52,733 bases of DNA from positions 1 through 52,733 of the forward strand of contig CAJWEZ010000031.1 of NCBI GenBank assembly GCA_913030605.1. The letters run 5' to 3'. The notes beneath the pieces are model-generated. The model was not told the DNA's origin. It did not search any database and worked only from the letters and a program-made list of their open reading frames with translations. The stretch's first letter is position 1. Each line of letters begins with the position of its first letter. The DNA comes from an uncultured Spirochaeta sp. (GTDB lineage Bacteria > Spirochaetota > Spirochaetia > DSM-27196 > Alkalispirochaetaceae). Below are positions 1 through 10,368 of the stretch, piece by piece. The position numbers and the translations under genes were made by a program.

Positions 1-1167
1 AATATATTAGGAGGTTTGACAAACACTATCAAAGACCTTATAAAAGAAACATTAGGTAAAGCAGTGAACATACCCATTTGTGTAGCAGAATCTTTACTTT
101 CAGGTCTTATATCAGACCTTACTGAAAAAATTAATGGTGCGACAGCTGCACCTTTGGCAGATATAAGTGGTGCAGTAGGAGCAACTATGCCAGATTTTAG
201 TAGCATAGTAGATAAAGCTATGAATTTGGCAGCAATAGGAGAAAAATTATTCACATGTGAAAGTGATGTGCCTTTCAATCCTACTGATGTAATAGTAAAT
301 GCAGGTCTTGAAGGTTTACAAATACCTGACGTGGGAAGAATGAAAGATCTTGCCTCTGCTATGAAGGGTAGTCCTCTCTCAATGGTCGAAAGTATATTTC
401 CTGGCATTGGTGGACTTGATCCATTTGGCGAATTAGGTGATATAGCAGAGGGTTTGGGCACTACAGCACAACAGAAAGCTCTTGCTCTCGATCTTGCAGG
501 TGGTTTAGGTGGTTTAGGTGCCTTAGTTGGAGGTTGTTCTGGAGCATCTGGTGCTTTTGGTAAAAAATGTGGACCTCCTAGTGTTGAATTCTTTGGAGGT
601 GAAGGTATAGGTGGTTTTGGAAAGGCAGTTATTAATGAAATTGGAGAGATAATTGGAGTAAGTATGGATGATATAGGAGAAGGGTTCACTGCTCCACCAT
701 TAGTCACGTTCAAAGATTCATGTGGTAATGGTGGTGGTGCATCAGGTAAAGCAATAATAAAAGATGGTAAGATAACTAAAGTAGTAATGGAAGAGACTGG
801 TGGTGGATATCTAGGTGGGGCAGTGTCTAATCAAATTTCTTCAACAGAGGGGGAACAGGTCATTGCTGTGCTTGACGGGATTGACATCATCAATACTGGT
901 GTAGGATATGAGGTGGGTGATACTATAACCACAGAGGATGGTCAGATACTTGAACCAGTAATACAAAATGGTCGTATCGTAGATGCTATCCCAGTTGATG
1001 TCATCGATGGTATTTCTTCTCTTCCTAAATTGAAAATAAATACAACGAATGGTTTTGGTGCTATTATTAGACCTACATTAGACTTTATCAAGGTAAAGCA
1101 ATATGAAAAACCAATATTACCATCAACTAAGGTAATACAAGTAATTGACTGTGTAACTTCTTACTAA
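1..1167 (+). CDS. T4-like phage virion (tail/baseplate-type) protein, 5' partial
   Basis: The frame is open to the window edge, so the gene probably starts upstream. A TTG at 16 has its AGGAGG directly against it and is a poor start. The protein has a Gly/Ile-rich, amphipathic N-terminal half. The C-terminal half (about residues 225-380) has repeated units of the type PPLVTF...GxGGGAxGKA...I..GKI..V...GGGY, which I associate with structural proteins of T4-like cyanophages and pelagiphages. Base composition is strongly AT-rich, unlike everything after about 2.1 kb. It overlaps the next gene by one base (TAATG), as phage structural genes often do. The exact virion position is not certain; family-level call only. 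Confidence 0.55.
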   Translation, partial: NILGGLTNTIKDLIKETLGKAVNIPICVAESLLSGLISDLTEKINGATAAPLADISGAVGATMPDFSSIVDKAMNLAAIGEKLFTCESDVPFNPTDVIVNAGLEGLQIPDVGRMKDLASAMKGSPLSMVESIFPGIGGLDPFGELGDIAEGLGTTAQQKALALDLAGGLGGLGALVGGCSGASGAFGKKCGPPSVEFFGGEGIGGFGKAVINEIGEIIGVSMDDIGEGFTAPPLVTFKDSCGNGGGASGKAIIKDGKITKVVMEETGGGYLGGAVSNQISSTEGEQVIAVLDGIDIINTGVGYEVGDTITTEDGQILEPVIQNGRIVDAIPVDVIDGISSLPKLKINTTNGFGAIIRPTLDFIKVKQYEKPILPSTKVIQVIDCVTSY

Positions 1168-1838
1168 TGGCAAACGTAAATACAACATCACCACCACCAA
1201 TAACTTTTAGTAATTCTAGAAATGGATTTTTGACTATTGGTGAAGAGGATGATAAGAAAGTTCTGAGAAAATCAGAAATACAAATGTCATCAGGTTCAGC
1301 ATCTGAATTACGTTTGTTCAAAGATGGTGGTTGGGAACTGAAATCAAGTGACAATGATAAGGGTTCTTATATTATACAGAAAGGTAATGGTGCTCTTAAT
1401 ATATTGTCAGAGGGAGACATCAATATTGAATGTAAGGGAACATTTGGTGTCAAAGCAAATGATATAATTCTGGAAACTACAAATTGTGATGATGGTGACA
1501 TAGTTTGTAACGCCAAGCATAATTTCAAGGTAAATGCTTTGAATTATGCTATAATAAGTTCTACTGACGTTACTATAGATGCAAAGAACAAACTTATTTC
1601 ATTCTCTGAAAATATGAATTATATTATTGGTAGATTCATTAATTTTCACGAATCAATGTCACAGATTATTCCACCAACACATGCAAGGAATGTGAAAAAA
1701 TTAACTGACACATTAGACACAAACAATAGTTATAGGCAATTTGATTTGAAAGATCAGAATTTGAAAAAAGAATTTGAAGAGGAAAGAAAGAGAAAGAATC
1801 AAGAGGCAATAGAAAGTATCGGACCTACCTTTGGATAA
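1167..1838 (+). CDS. phage structural protein with baseplate-like beta repeats
   Basis: 223 residues, starting at the ATG inside the preceding stop (TAATG). The middle (about residues 85-145) alternates short strands of the type GDINIECKGTFGVKANDIIL, the pattern of beta-helical or gp5/VgrG-like baseplate proteins. The C-terminal 40 residues are Lys/Glu-rich and likely helical. AT-rich composition and tight packing with both neighbours put it in the same phage operon. I recognise the style of T4-like cyanophage tail proteins but cannot name an orthologue. Confidence 0.5.
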   Translation: MANVNTTSPPPITFSNSRNGFLTIGEEDDKKVLRKSEIQMSSGSASELRLFKDGGWELKSSDNDKGSYIIQKGNGALNILSEGDINIECKGTFGVKANDIILETTNCDDGDIVCNAKHNFKVNALNYAIISSTDVTIDAKNKLISFSENMNYIIGRFINFHESMSQIIPPTHARNVKKLTDTLDTNNSYRQFDLKDQNLKKEFEEERKRKNQEAIESIGPTFG

Positions 1839-2089
1839 ACATGGCAGAATTACGTGACCTTGATTCAGGTAAAATTTATATTGGACCTGTAGAACCAAAC
1901 AAACTTGATAAATCTGTAGAATCATTGAATGGTGGTAAACCTTTTGATGGCACACTTGCTGTTACAGGTCCTATCTTTATGGGTGATCATGACACTCAAG
2001 CTTTTGGCACTCTCAATGTTGGCACATCATTAGGTGATTTCAAATCTTCAATTAAAGGTTGTGCTGTAAGTATTGATGGTGATGTTGCT

Positions 2090-2278
2090 CGTCGCGTTGG
2101 TGCTGGCGGTGGTCTTGGCAAGAGCCATGCGCTGGAATTTGCTCGCCGTGGCGCAAAAGTCGTGGTCAATGATCTGGGCGGTTCGGTGGATGGTACGGGC
2201 ACGGGTTCGGCCGCCGAAGACGTGGCCAACGAGATCCGCGCTGCGGGTGGCGAGGCGAGCTCGCACACCGCCAAAGGC
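2090..2278 (+). other. fragment of a short-chain dehydrogenase/reductase gene
   Basis: About 63 codons match the N-terminal Rossmann nucleotide-binding region typical of MFE-2/hydroxysteroid-type SDR enzymes: the glycine motif GAGGGLGKSHALEFARRGA, then the VVNDLGGSVDGTG segment, then EIRAAGGEA. The usual hydrophobic first strand (V-I-V-T before GAGGGLG) is missing at the left and the catalytic Ser-Tyr-Lys part is missing at the right. It therefore cannot be an enzyme. GC-rich, unlike the phage part on its left. Its source is probably a third genome or a distant locus. Confidence 0.8.
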
Positions 2279-2908
2279 GTCGGTGGCGACTTCTACAAGG
2301 TGATTCAGTACGAACGCGGGCGCTGGCTCGTGGCACTGTGCGACGTTTCGGGGAAGGGCGTCGCCGCGTCGATCATCACCTCCGTCCTGTGGGGCATGAT
2401 GAGCATCTACGATTTCCGAAACGGGATGCTCCCCTTTATCCGTCAGGTCAACTCGTATCTCGTCCGCACCTTCGAGACCGAGAAGTTCGTTACCGCCGTG
2501 TTCCTCGACTACGACGAGGCCACCGGAGAGGTCAGCGTGTGCGATCTGGGGCACTCGCACCTGTTTCTCTTTCGCCAGGGACAGATGCGGACGATCAGGA
2601 CCAACCAGAACAACCTGCCGTTGGGGATCTCTCCCGACCTGGACCCGCGCACCGACACGTTCCGTCCGCGACCGTCGGATCTGCTGTTCGTCATTACCGA
2701 CGGACTGATCGAACAGGCGAACCTGGAGGGCGAGGAGTACAGCCTGTCCCGGATCGCCGCGCTCTTCGGCGGCCACCAGTCTGCACCGGTCGAGACGATC
2801 TCCGACCGGCTCCTGGAGGATTTCAACCGCTTTCGCGGACGACGCCCACTGGGGGATGATGTGACCTGGGCGCTCATGCGGTTCGCCCGGCAGACCGTCA
2901 TCCTGTAG
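2279..2908 (+). CDS. PP2C-type SpoIIE/RsbU serine phosphatase, C-terminal domain (5' truncated)
   Basis: The segment begins at GGDFYKVI, the start of a PPM/SpoIIE catalytic core, and runs to the natural stop. Metal-binding and catalytic motifs are present in order: GGDF, DVSGKG, TDGLIEQ and GDDVTW. Such enzymes dephosphorylate STAS-domain anti-sigma-factor antagonists. The N-terminal sensor and true start are lost at the chimeric junction. It converges (20-nt gap) on a STAS-kinase gene and a STAS gene on the other strand, which are the expected kinase and substrate partners. Codon usage matches the spirochaete part, so this piece belongs to the host genome. Confidence 0.85.
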   Translation, partial: VGGDFYKVIQYERGRWLVALCDVSGKGVAASIITSVLWGMMSIYDFRNGMLPFIRQVNSYLVRTFETEKFVTAVFLDYDEATGEVSVCDLGHSHLFLFRQGQMRTIRTNQNNLPLGISPDLDPRTDTFRPRPSDLLFVITDGLIEQANLEGEEYSLSRIAALFGGHQSAPVETISDRLLEDFNRFRGRRPLGDDVTWALMRFARQTVIL

Positions 2909-2928
2909 GGCGTCCTGCAGCGGCCTCG

Positions 2929-3831
2929 CTACACCACGTTTCGTTCGTCACCGAACGAGCGCATCACCGCGACCGTGTTGCGTGCCTCGTTGAACACGAC
3001 GCCCTCGTTCCAGTATTCGACCGCCGCCATCATCGCGTTTCCCCCGTCGTGCTCGGTGCTGCGATCGGTGCGGAACGACAGGTAGTTCATCATCGCCTCA
3101 AAATCCTGGGAGCGGTACGCCTGGATCTTGCGTCTGTAGAACTCGTTCCATGCCTCGAGCTCCCCAAAACCGTCTCCCTCATCCTCCACGATCAGCCGGG
3201 CCGACTCGCTCGTGAACAGGAACCATACTTTGACCGTTTTCCGGGGGTCGTTGCGGTTTCCGTGCTTCACCGCGTTCTTCAGCAGTTCGCTGATCTGTTG
3301 CTCCAGGATGTTAATGTCCCGAAGGTGCGGAGGCGCCTTCTGGGCGATCAGGTTTGCCAGCCGTCGTACCTGGCTGATGTCGAGGTTGAACGCCTTGTGA
3401 TACATGCTGCGGGTGTCGAACAACGGGCTGTCGGGGTTCACCTGAAGCTGGCGGATCGCCGGCTCGCGTCGGGGGGTGGTCTCATCGTCGACCGGCCTGA
3501 GCGCTTCCACGGCCTCCTCGAGCGTTTCCACCACCGGCAGAAATCCGTTGAGCTTCGTCAGTTCGATCACCTTCCAGACCGCACCGTGGGGGCCGGCGAA
3601 GATCACCCGGTTGCCCCGTTTCTGCGAGGCGGAGTACACGTAGAGCAGAACTCCGATGCCGCTGGAGTCGACATAATCCAGGTGTGACAGATCGACAACC
3701 AGATTCCGGACGCCGGCTTCCCACAATCTGACAACGGTCTCTTTGACCGAATTCGACGCGTACAGGTCCATGTCTCCGCCAAGCGCGACCACGCGGATAT
3801 CTCCCGGTCGTTCGTCCACGTCAATCGTCAT
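2929..3831 (-). CDS. STAS domain fused to RsbW-like anti-sigma serine kinase
   Basis: 300 residues. Residues 1-105 form a STAS (anti-sigma antagonist) domain with the phosphorylatable serine loop VDSSGIGVLLY. Residues about 130-300 form a GHKL ATPase/kinase domain with the N-box ELLKNAVKHGN and G1 box VEDEGDGFG. Family knowledge: separate RsbV-type STAS proteins are phosphorylated by RsbW-type kinases and reset by SpoIIE phosphatases. Here switch and kinase are one polypeptide. Its start overlaps the stop of the upstream STAS gene by 4 nt (ATGA), so the two are translationally coupled. The sigma factor or other final target is not in the window. Confidence 0.85.
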   Translation of the reverse strand: MTIDVDERPGDIRVVALGGDMDLYASNSVKETVVRLWEAGVRNLVVDLSHLDYVDSSGIGVLLYVYSASQKRGNRVIFAGPHGAVWKVIELTKLNGFLPVVETLEEAVEALRPVDDETTPRREPAIRQLQVNPDSPLFDTRSMYHKAFNLDISQVRRLANLIAQKAPPHLRDINILEQQISELLKNAVKHGNRNDPRKTVKVWFLFTSESARLIVEDEGDGFGELEAWNEFYRRKIQAYRSQDFEAMMNYLSFRTDRSTEHDGGNAMMAAVEYWNEGVVFNEARNTVAVMRSFGDERNVV

Positions 3832-4175
3832 GTCGCTTCCTCCAGCCGCGCAATCGCCGCGTCCACACTCTCTTCGATCGGCAGAAACCCCAAAAGGCTC
3901 GTGAGTTCGATGACCGTGCGTACGCTGCCGGTGACGTTGGCAAAACAGATCCCCCGGTTCCTGGTCTTTCCCTGCGAGAACGCATACAACAAGGCGCCGA
4001 TACCACTGGAATCGATATAGGTCAGTTCACCGAAATCGGAGATCAGCCCCGGCGCACCGGCCTCCAGAAGATCGTTCACCGCGCTCTTGAACTCCGGAAC
4101 GTTGTACAGATCCATTTCTCCCGCCACCGACAGCAGCCACATCCCGTTGTCCAGGCGCTTTCGCTTCAGTTCCAC
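3828..4175 (-). CDS. STAS-domain anti-sigma factor antagonist (RsbV/SpoIIAA-like)
   Basis: 115 residues, a single STAS domain with the conserved phosphoacceptor loop (YIDSSGIGALLYAFS). It should be phosphorylated by the kinase domain of the overlapping downstream gene and dephosphorylated by the SpoIIE phosphatase at 2279-2908. It starts 25 nt downstream of the 355-residue unknown gene, so all three minus-strand genes form one operon. Length is normal for the family. Confidence 0.9.
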   Translation of the reverse strand: MELKRKRLDNGMWLLSVAGEMDLYNVPEFKSAVNDLLEAGAPGLISDFGELTYIDSSGIGALLYAFSQGKTRNRGICFANVTGSVRTVIELTSLLGFLPIEESVDAAIARLEEAT

Positions 4176-4200
4176 ACCGATCTTCCTCCGTTGTGATGAT

Positions 4201-5268
4201 TCACAGGCTCACGACCAGGTTCAGGCGGCCCCCGTCTTCCTGGCCCTGAACCCACGCGCGGAATCCGACGTTCAGCCGGCGGCACGCGTCCTCCAGGAAT
4301 CCGAGGTAGTACAACCCGAGCTGGGTGCTGCCGGCGTCCACCGACTGGTAGAACTGGTCGAACGTTCGGGTACCGCTGCGGGTCGCGTCACTGATGTGGT
4401 CCAGATCTGCTCGAAGGAGGTCCAGCGGTGCGTCTCCCGTTGCCGCCATCATGTGCAGGCGGTGCCGCCCCCCGCCCCGCGGCGTCGCAGCCGAATCGTC
4501 GAGCCCCTCGAACAGCGACAGCAGGTGAACCTGCGACGGAGGATCCGCGCATTCCCGCTGCTGCAGGTGGGTGATGAGCTCAACCCAGACCAGAGCCAGA
4601 TAGTCGCCGAGTTCGGTGCGGGGAACTGCGTCCGCCACCATCGCCGCGAGGGAATCAAAGAGGGCGCGCTCGGCGGAGCCCGTGGGGTTTGCGACCAGAA
4701 AAAACCACGCCTCCGATGGAATCTGAGCCACGACGCCGGCAAGGGCCGGATCGACCCGTTCGCGGTCAACGACGAGGCCGGCGCGCGTTCGCAGTATGCT
4801 GCGTACGCGTGTGGCCATCAGTCCGCGCAGGTTCTCCGCCTCGCGGCGCCGCCCGTGGAGGACTCTGGCGATCGCCGCTGCGGTCTCCGGGGAGCCGATC
4901 TGGCTCCGCGGATGGGATCGCCGCCACCGCCGGAACACCTCGGACGACTCCAGCATCTCTCTGCCGGCGCCGGCGACGTGGAACGACAGAAAGCCCGACG
5001 CAACCCCCGAGACGAATGCGACCACGTCGTGGCGTTCCGCAACGGCATCCGCCACCGGGTACTGGAGCGTTCGCACAAGACCTCGGCTGATCAGCGTCTC
5101 GAGCATGTTCGGTCGATAGTCCCGGAGCTGCATGCCGAACTCCTCGCGCCCACTGATCAAGCGGAATCGCTGGAGGCGCTGGTTGCGGCGGACGAAGTAC
5201 GACGACCCCGCCTCCGTCAGCACCATCGTCGTGGGCTGACCCAGATGAACCGGCTGTTCGATCGACAT
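4201..5268 (-). CDS. conserved-looking protein of unknown function, first gene of the STAS operon
   Basis: 355 residues from an ATG with a good GGGAGG site 7 nt upstream; the longer frame (to 5337) has no such site. No signal peptide and no clear membrane segment. The sequence is rich in Arg and Leu and probably mostly helical, with a Gly-rich linker (PRGGGRHR). I do not recognise a domain. Being the promoter-proximal gene of a partner-switching operon suggests a role in the same stress or signalling pathway, but that is inference from position only. Confidence 0.7.
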   Translation of the reverse strand: MSIEQPVHLGQPTTMVLTEAGSSYFVRRNQRLQRFRLISGREEFGMQLRDYRPNMLETLISRGLVRTLQYPVADAVAERHDVVAFVSGVASGFLSFHVAGAGREMLESSEVFRRWRRSHPRSQIGSPETAAAIARVLHGRRREAENLRGLMATRVRSILRTRAGLVVDRERVDPALAGVVAQIPSEAWFFLVANPTGSAERALFDSLAAMVADAVPRTELGDYLALVWVELITHLQQRECADPPSQVHLLSLFEGLDDSAATPRGGGRHRLHMMAATGDAPLDLLRADLDHISDATRSGTRTFDQFYQSVDAGSTQLGLYYLGFLEDACRRLNVGFRAWVQGQEDGGRLNLVVSL

Positions 5269-5366
5269 TGGATTGCCTCCCATACCGTCACCGTACCCGG
5301 GCCACGTCAGAAACGTGTGAGAGGCGCCGACGGGCAACGGGAATCACGCGAAAACGTCGACTGGAC

Positions 5367-5395
5367 AAAAAAAAAGACCGCCCCGGAGGGCGGTC
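5367..5395 (-). terminator. intrinsic terminator of the outer-membrane protein gene
   Basis: On the minus strand an 8-bp stem GACCGCCC/GGGCGGTC (5376-5383 with 5388-5395, 4-nt loop) is followed by a run of nine T. It lies 24 nt past the stop of the 5419-6537 gene and before the start of the 4201-5268 gene. Confidence 0.9.
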
Positions 5396-5418
5396 CAGTT
5401 GTGGTGGAGTAGTACTGA

Positions 5419-6537
5419 TCAGAAACGGACGTAGGCGCGGAGCTGAGTGATCAGCCGCTGCGACGCAACCTCGTTCTGGCCGAGAAGAGGGATGCTGTAC
5501 TGTGCGGTGACCTCAAGCGGTACCGGTAGAGCCGTGATGAACGCACCAACACTCGGCTCGAAGCGCATGATGTAGGATGTGTCTCCGTCCACCGTGCGAT
5601 CGATATCGGACGACGAAAGCCCAAGATTGCCCAGGCTCGAGTTGCTGCTCAGAATGCTGCTTACGGTACCCTGGGCAGTCGCATTGGAAAGCGTCGCGGT
5701 CGTAGTGACATCCCGCGCCGTGTTCAGCGTGAACTTCGTCGTAAGGCCGGCGTCGAGCCGGATCGCGTCGCTCGCCTGGAAGCTCGCCTTGGGCTCGATC
5801 CCGGTTTCCCAGAACAGGTTCGGACCGTACTCGATGTCGTAGCTCGAGTATGCATCCGACAAGCTTGCTGCCTCTTCGACCATGCCGTTGTAGAAGTCTT
5901 TCACGTCGCGGGTGCGAGCGAACCGATACCGGCCCTCGGTGAAGAGGTTCACCTCGAACATCTCGTTGATGATGTAATCGAAGTTCAGGAGCAGGCCGAG
6001 CTGCGCCTCGGTGGTGTTCAGGGACGTCGGCGCGATGAAGTCGCTCTGGTTGATGACGTTCTTGCCTTCCGCGGCCCAGTCTGCTGTGACCGGCATCGGA
6101 ATCCCCACACCCGGCGTGACGGAAAAGCGCATCATGTCATTCGGAAGGTACCCCTGCTCGCCGAGAATCTGAATCTCCGCGCCCAGATCTGCCTGTTCGA
6201 GTCCGCCGGTCTGAACGTCGTAGGCGTCGGTACCAGTGGCGTCTGCGTCGGCCATAAACTGGTACACCGGCGTCCATCGAAGCCCGAGACTGATCTGGTT
6301 AGTCACACCGTACTCGAGTGCGCCACCCAGGGCCCAGATTCCTTCGTCCGGCAGCTGGTCAGCCGCGTTGTCTTCGTTGTCAGTCTTGTCTCCGGAATCG
6401 TCGTACGAACCGGTCGTAATTCCCAGCACCGGAATCACGCGAATCCGCGCAACACCCTGGGGAAGAACCTTGGCATCGTCGGCAAATACCGGCGCCACCA
6501 TTCCCACAAGAAGCAGCAGAATCAGTGCTTTTTTCAT
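5419..6537 (-). CDS. outer-membrane beta-barrel protein with signal peptide
   Basis: 372 residues. The start is the ATG of MKKALILLLLVGM, 7 nt after AGAGGAG. A cleavable signal peptide ends around VFADD. The mature part has alternating polar/aromatic strands typical of a barrel (FEVNLFTEGRYRFAR, LEVTAQYSIPLLG) and ends in ...LRAYVRF, the C-terminal Phe recognised by BamA. A low-complexity Ser/Asn/Leu stretch lies near residue 290. No specific transport function can be read from the sequence. Single-gene transcript with its own promoter and terminator. Confidence 0.8.
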   Translation of the reverse strand: MKKALILLLLVGMVAPVFADDAKVLPQGVARIRVIPVLGITTGSYDDSGDKTDNEDNAADQLPDEGIWALGGALEYGVTNQISLGLRWTPVYQFMADADATGTDAYDVQTGGLEQADLGAEIQILGEQGYLPNDMMRFSVTPGVGIPMPVTADWAAEGKNVINQSDFIAPTSLNTTEAQLGLLLNFDYIINEMFEVNLFTEGRYRFARTRDVKDFYNGMVEEAASLSDAYSSYDIEYGPNLFWETGIEPKASFQASDAIRLDAGLTTKFTLNTARDVTTTATLSNATAQGTVSSILSSNSSLGNLGLSSSDIDRTVDGDTSYIMRFEPSVGAFITALPVPLEVTAQYSIPLLGQNEVASQRLITQLRAYVRF

Positions 6538-6579
6538 GTACAATCTCCTCTAGTTTCGGTCTCCGACCGATATACAGGC

Positions 6580-6608
6580 ATTGTGAGACGGAAATTTTGA
6601 TCTGTCAA
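6580..6608 (-). promoter_or_regulatory. sigma-70-type promoter of the outer-membrane protein gene
   Basis: Minus strand: TTGACA (6603-6608), 17-nt spacer, CACAAT (6580-6585). Predicted leader of about 35 nt contains the AGAGGAG site. Confidence 0.75.
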
Positions 6609-6654
6609 TCGAGTGAACGTTTTTCTCGGTTTGGAGCCGAGCACGGCGCGCCCC

Positions 6655-6683
6655 TCGACCCGCAGTGATGCCTGCGCTATCAT
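6655..6683 (+). promoter_or_regulatory. promoter of pcrA/uvrD placed for a leaderless mRNA
   Basis: TCGACC (6655-6660), 17-nt spacer, TATCAT (6678-6683). Only 8 nt separate the -10 box from the ATG at 6692, and no Shine-Dalgarno sequence precedes that ATG. Confidence 0.6.
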
Positions 6684-6691
6684 GGCGCGAT

Positions 6692-8934
<2,243 letters not shown>

Positions 8935-8935
<1 letters not shown>

Positions 8936-9711
8936 TGAATGCCGCCGGCGAGACGGTGCCGAGGGCCTACGTTCTGCCGCCCGGGCGGCGCGTGCGACGC
9001 GCCCGGGAGTGGCGGCTGTACGATCAGGCCGGGGACCGCTACGTCGACTTCTGGCAGGCCGACGGAACCGCGTTCCTCGGGCATCGTCCGCGGGGACTGG
9101 GAACCCTGGCGCAGGCGGAAATCGATCGCGGGCTGTGGGCCCCGGTTCCCACGGCGTGGCCCGCACGCCTGGAGCGCGCCCTGACGGAACTCGCGGACGG
9201 CGCCGGTGTGACGGGTTTCCGCGTGGTCAACGGATGTCCGGAAGCGACCCGCGCCGGTACCGACCGCTGGCTTCCTCAGGCCGGGGCGGCCCGCGACGGT
9301 TCCTGCGACGTGGTGATTCCGGCTCCCGGTACCAGTGTACGCGGAGTCGCGACGGCTGCGGAGCTGTCACCGGTGATCGCGGCGGCGCTGGTCCGCATGA
9401 CGCTTGCCCTGGCGACGTACCTGCGGCGGCCGGATGCCGACAGGCGTCTGGACCTCGTGGCTACACTGCCGGTTCCGCCGGGCTACACCCGCCACGGCGT
9501 GTGGCTGATCCCGTCGGCGCCGGAGGGAACAGATGCACCCGGCGACCCGGACAACGCAGGGGCCACCGAGTGGCACCAGTGGCGCGGTCGCGCCGCGGCG
9601 CGGGGCATACTGCTTCCGCCGGATGCAGCCACGCCCATGGTCGTACCAGGGGAGCTCACCCGGATCGAACTGGAACGGTGGAAAGGATGTGTCGATGAGT
9701 GGCCCCAATGA
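8935..9711 (+). CDS. degenerate class-III aminotransferase-like protein, unknown function
   Basis: 258 residues, ATG overlapping the helicase stop, with GGGGAGG 7 nt upstream. The N-terminus (LYDQAGDRYVDFWQADGTAFLGHRP) resembles the beginning of class-III PLP aminotransferases (glutamate-1-semialdehyde aminotransferase type). The protein is about 60% of the normal length and no PLP-binding lysine motif is visible. It may be a relic fold kept for another role. Cotranscribed with pcrA and two small membrane proteins. Confidence 0.6.
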
Positions 9712-9994
9712 ACTGAGCGTCCTGGTGGTCGATCTCGCGTTGAGCGGTGTCGCCGCCTTCGCCGCGATCATGCTCTGGTCGCTCACCCGTGAACCCGGCT
9801 GGATGCTGGTGATCATCGGTCTCGTGATCAGATTTGGAGATGTGGCCTTCCAAATGTTGGACCGCTTTGGTATTATCGCCGTCATCGAACTGCGCGTATT
9901 CGGCATGCCCCTCTTCTGGGTGCTCCTGCGCGCCATACCGCTGCTGTTTGTCATCGCCGGCCTTGCCGCGATGATCAGGCGGTTGCGGATCTGA
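9695..9994 (+). CDS. small integral membrane protein
   Basis: 99 residues from ATG 9695, 7 nt after AAAGGA, overlapping the previous gene by 17 nt. About three hydrophobic segments (residues about 8-28, 33-50, 70-92) and a positively charged end (RRLRI). Function unknown; operon position after the aminotransferase-like gene. Confidence 0.7.
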   Translation: MSGPNELSVLVVDLALSGVAAFAAIMLWSLTREPGWMLVIIGLVIRFGDVAFQMLDRFGIIAVIELRVFGMPLFWVLLRAIPLLFVIAGLAAMIRRLRI

Positions 9995-10010
9995 ATAACG
10001 GAGGAACCTG

Positions 10011-10292
10011 ATGGGCGCACTGATTGTAGGAATTGTTTTTGTTCTGTTCGCGGTCTACGCCGTGCTTCCCGCGTCGCTCCCGTTTGCCCTGCTGAACTGG
10101 TGGGAGCAGGTCAAGGTTGTCCTTGCCGGTGGGATCCCGTTGCTCGCGGTATTCATCGGTCTGATCGCGATCATGATCGGCATCGCCGACATCAAGGACA
10201 AAATCGAAGCGAAAAAAGAAGAGGAAGAGGAAGCCCGGGCGGCCGCCGAAGCCGAACAGGCCGAGTCTTCCGAAGAAAAGAAGGAAGACTGA
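10011..10292 (+). CDS. small membrane protein with charged cytoplasmic tail
   Basis: 93 residues with a GGAGG site 7 nt before the ATG. Two hydrophobic segments (residues 3-28 and 38-60) are followed by a Lys/Glu/Ala-rich helical tail (KEEEEEARAAAEAEQAE). Function unknown. It is the last gene before the rplM promoter. Confidence 0.7.
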   Translation: MGALIVGIVFVLFAVYAVLPASLPFALLNWWEQVKVVLAGGIPLLAVFIGLIAIMIGIADIKDKIEAKKEEEEEARAAAEAEQAESSEEKKED

Positions 10293-10315
10293 ATTTGCTC
10301 CGGTCCCGCGGCGCC

Positions 10316-10344
10316 TTGACATTTCGGGCGCCGTATGCAATCGT
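10316..10344 (+). promoter_or_regulatory. probable rplM-rpsI promoter
   Basis: TTGACA (10316-10321), 17-nt spacer, AATCGT (10339-10344) preceded by an extended TG at 10336-10337. The -35 is consensus and the -10 weak. Confidence 0.45.
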
Positions 10345-10368
10345 ACCGGCTCACTATTTGGCAGAGTA

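Larger units (their letters stand above)
1841..2908 (+). pseudogene. three-part chimeric ORF: phage protein / SDR sliver / SpoIIE phosphatase
   Basis: This 355-codon frame is continuous but made of three unrelated pieces. Residues 1 to about 80 (to about nt 2080) are a phage tail-type N-terminus (GGKPFDGTLAVTGPIF) in AT-rich DNA. Residues about 84-146 are a fragment of a short-chain dehydrogenase (GAGGGLG, VVVNDLGGSVDGTG). From about residue 147 it is a PP2C-type SpoIIE domain. GC content jumps at about 2080. No known protein family combines these, and each piece lacks the rest of its own gene. I read it as an assembly or amplification chimera; it should not be annotated as one functional protein. 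Confidence 0.85.

Noticed and set aside
1..2080. Prophage or integrated phage island
   Set aside because: No integrase, attachment repeats or host-phage gradual transition; T4-like structural genes joined to a fragmentary SDR point to a chimeric contig.
4087..5412. 441-codon plus-strand frame opposite the STAS operon's first gene
   Set aside because: Crosses a terminator and a strong minus-strand ribosome-binding site; amino-acid content typical of an antisense shadow.
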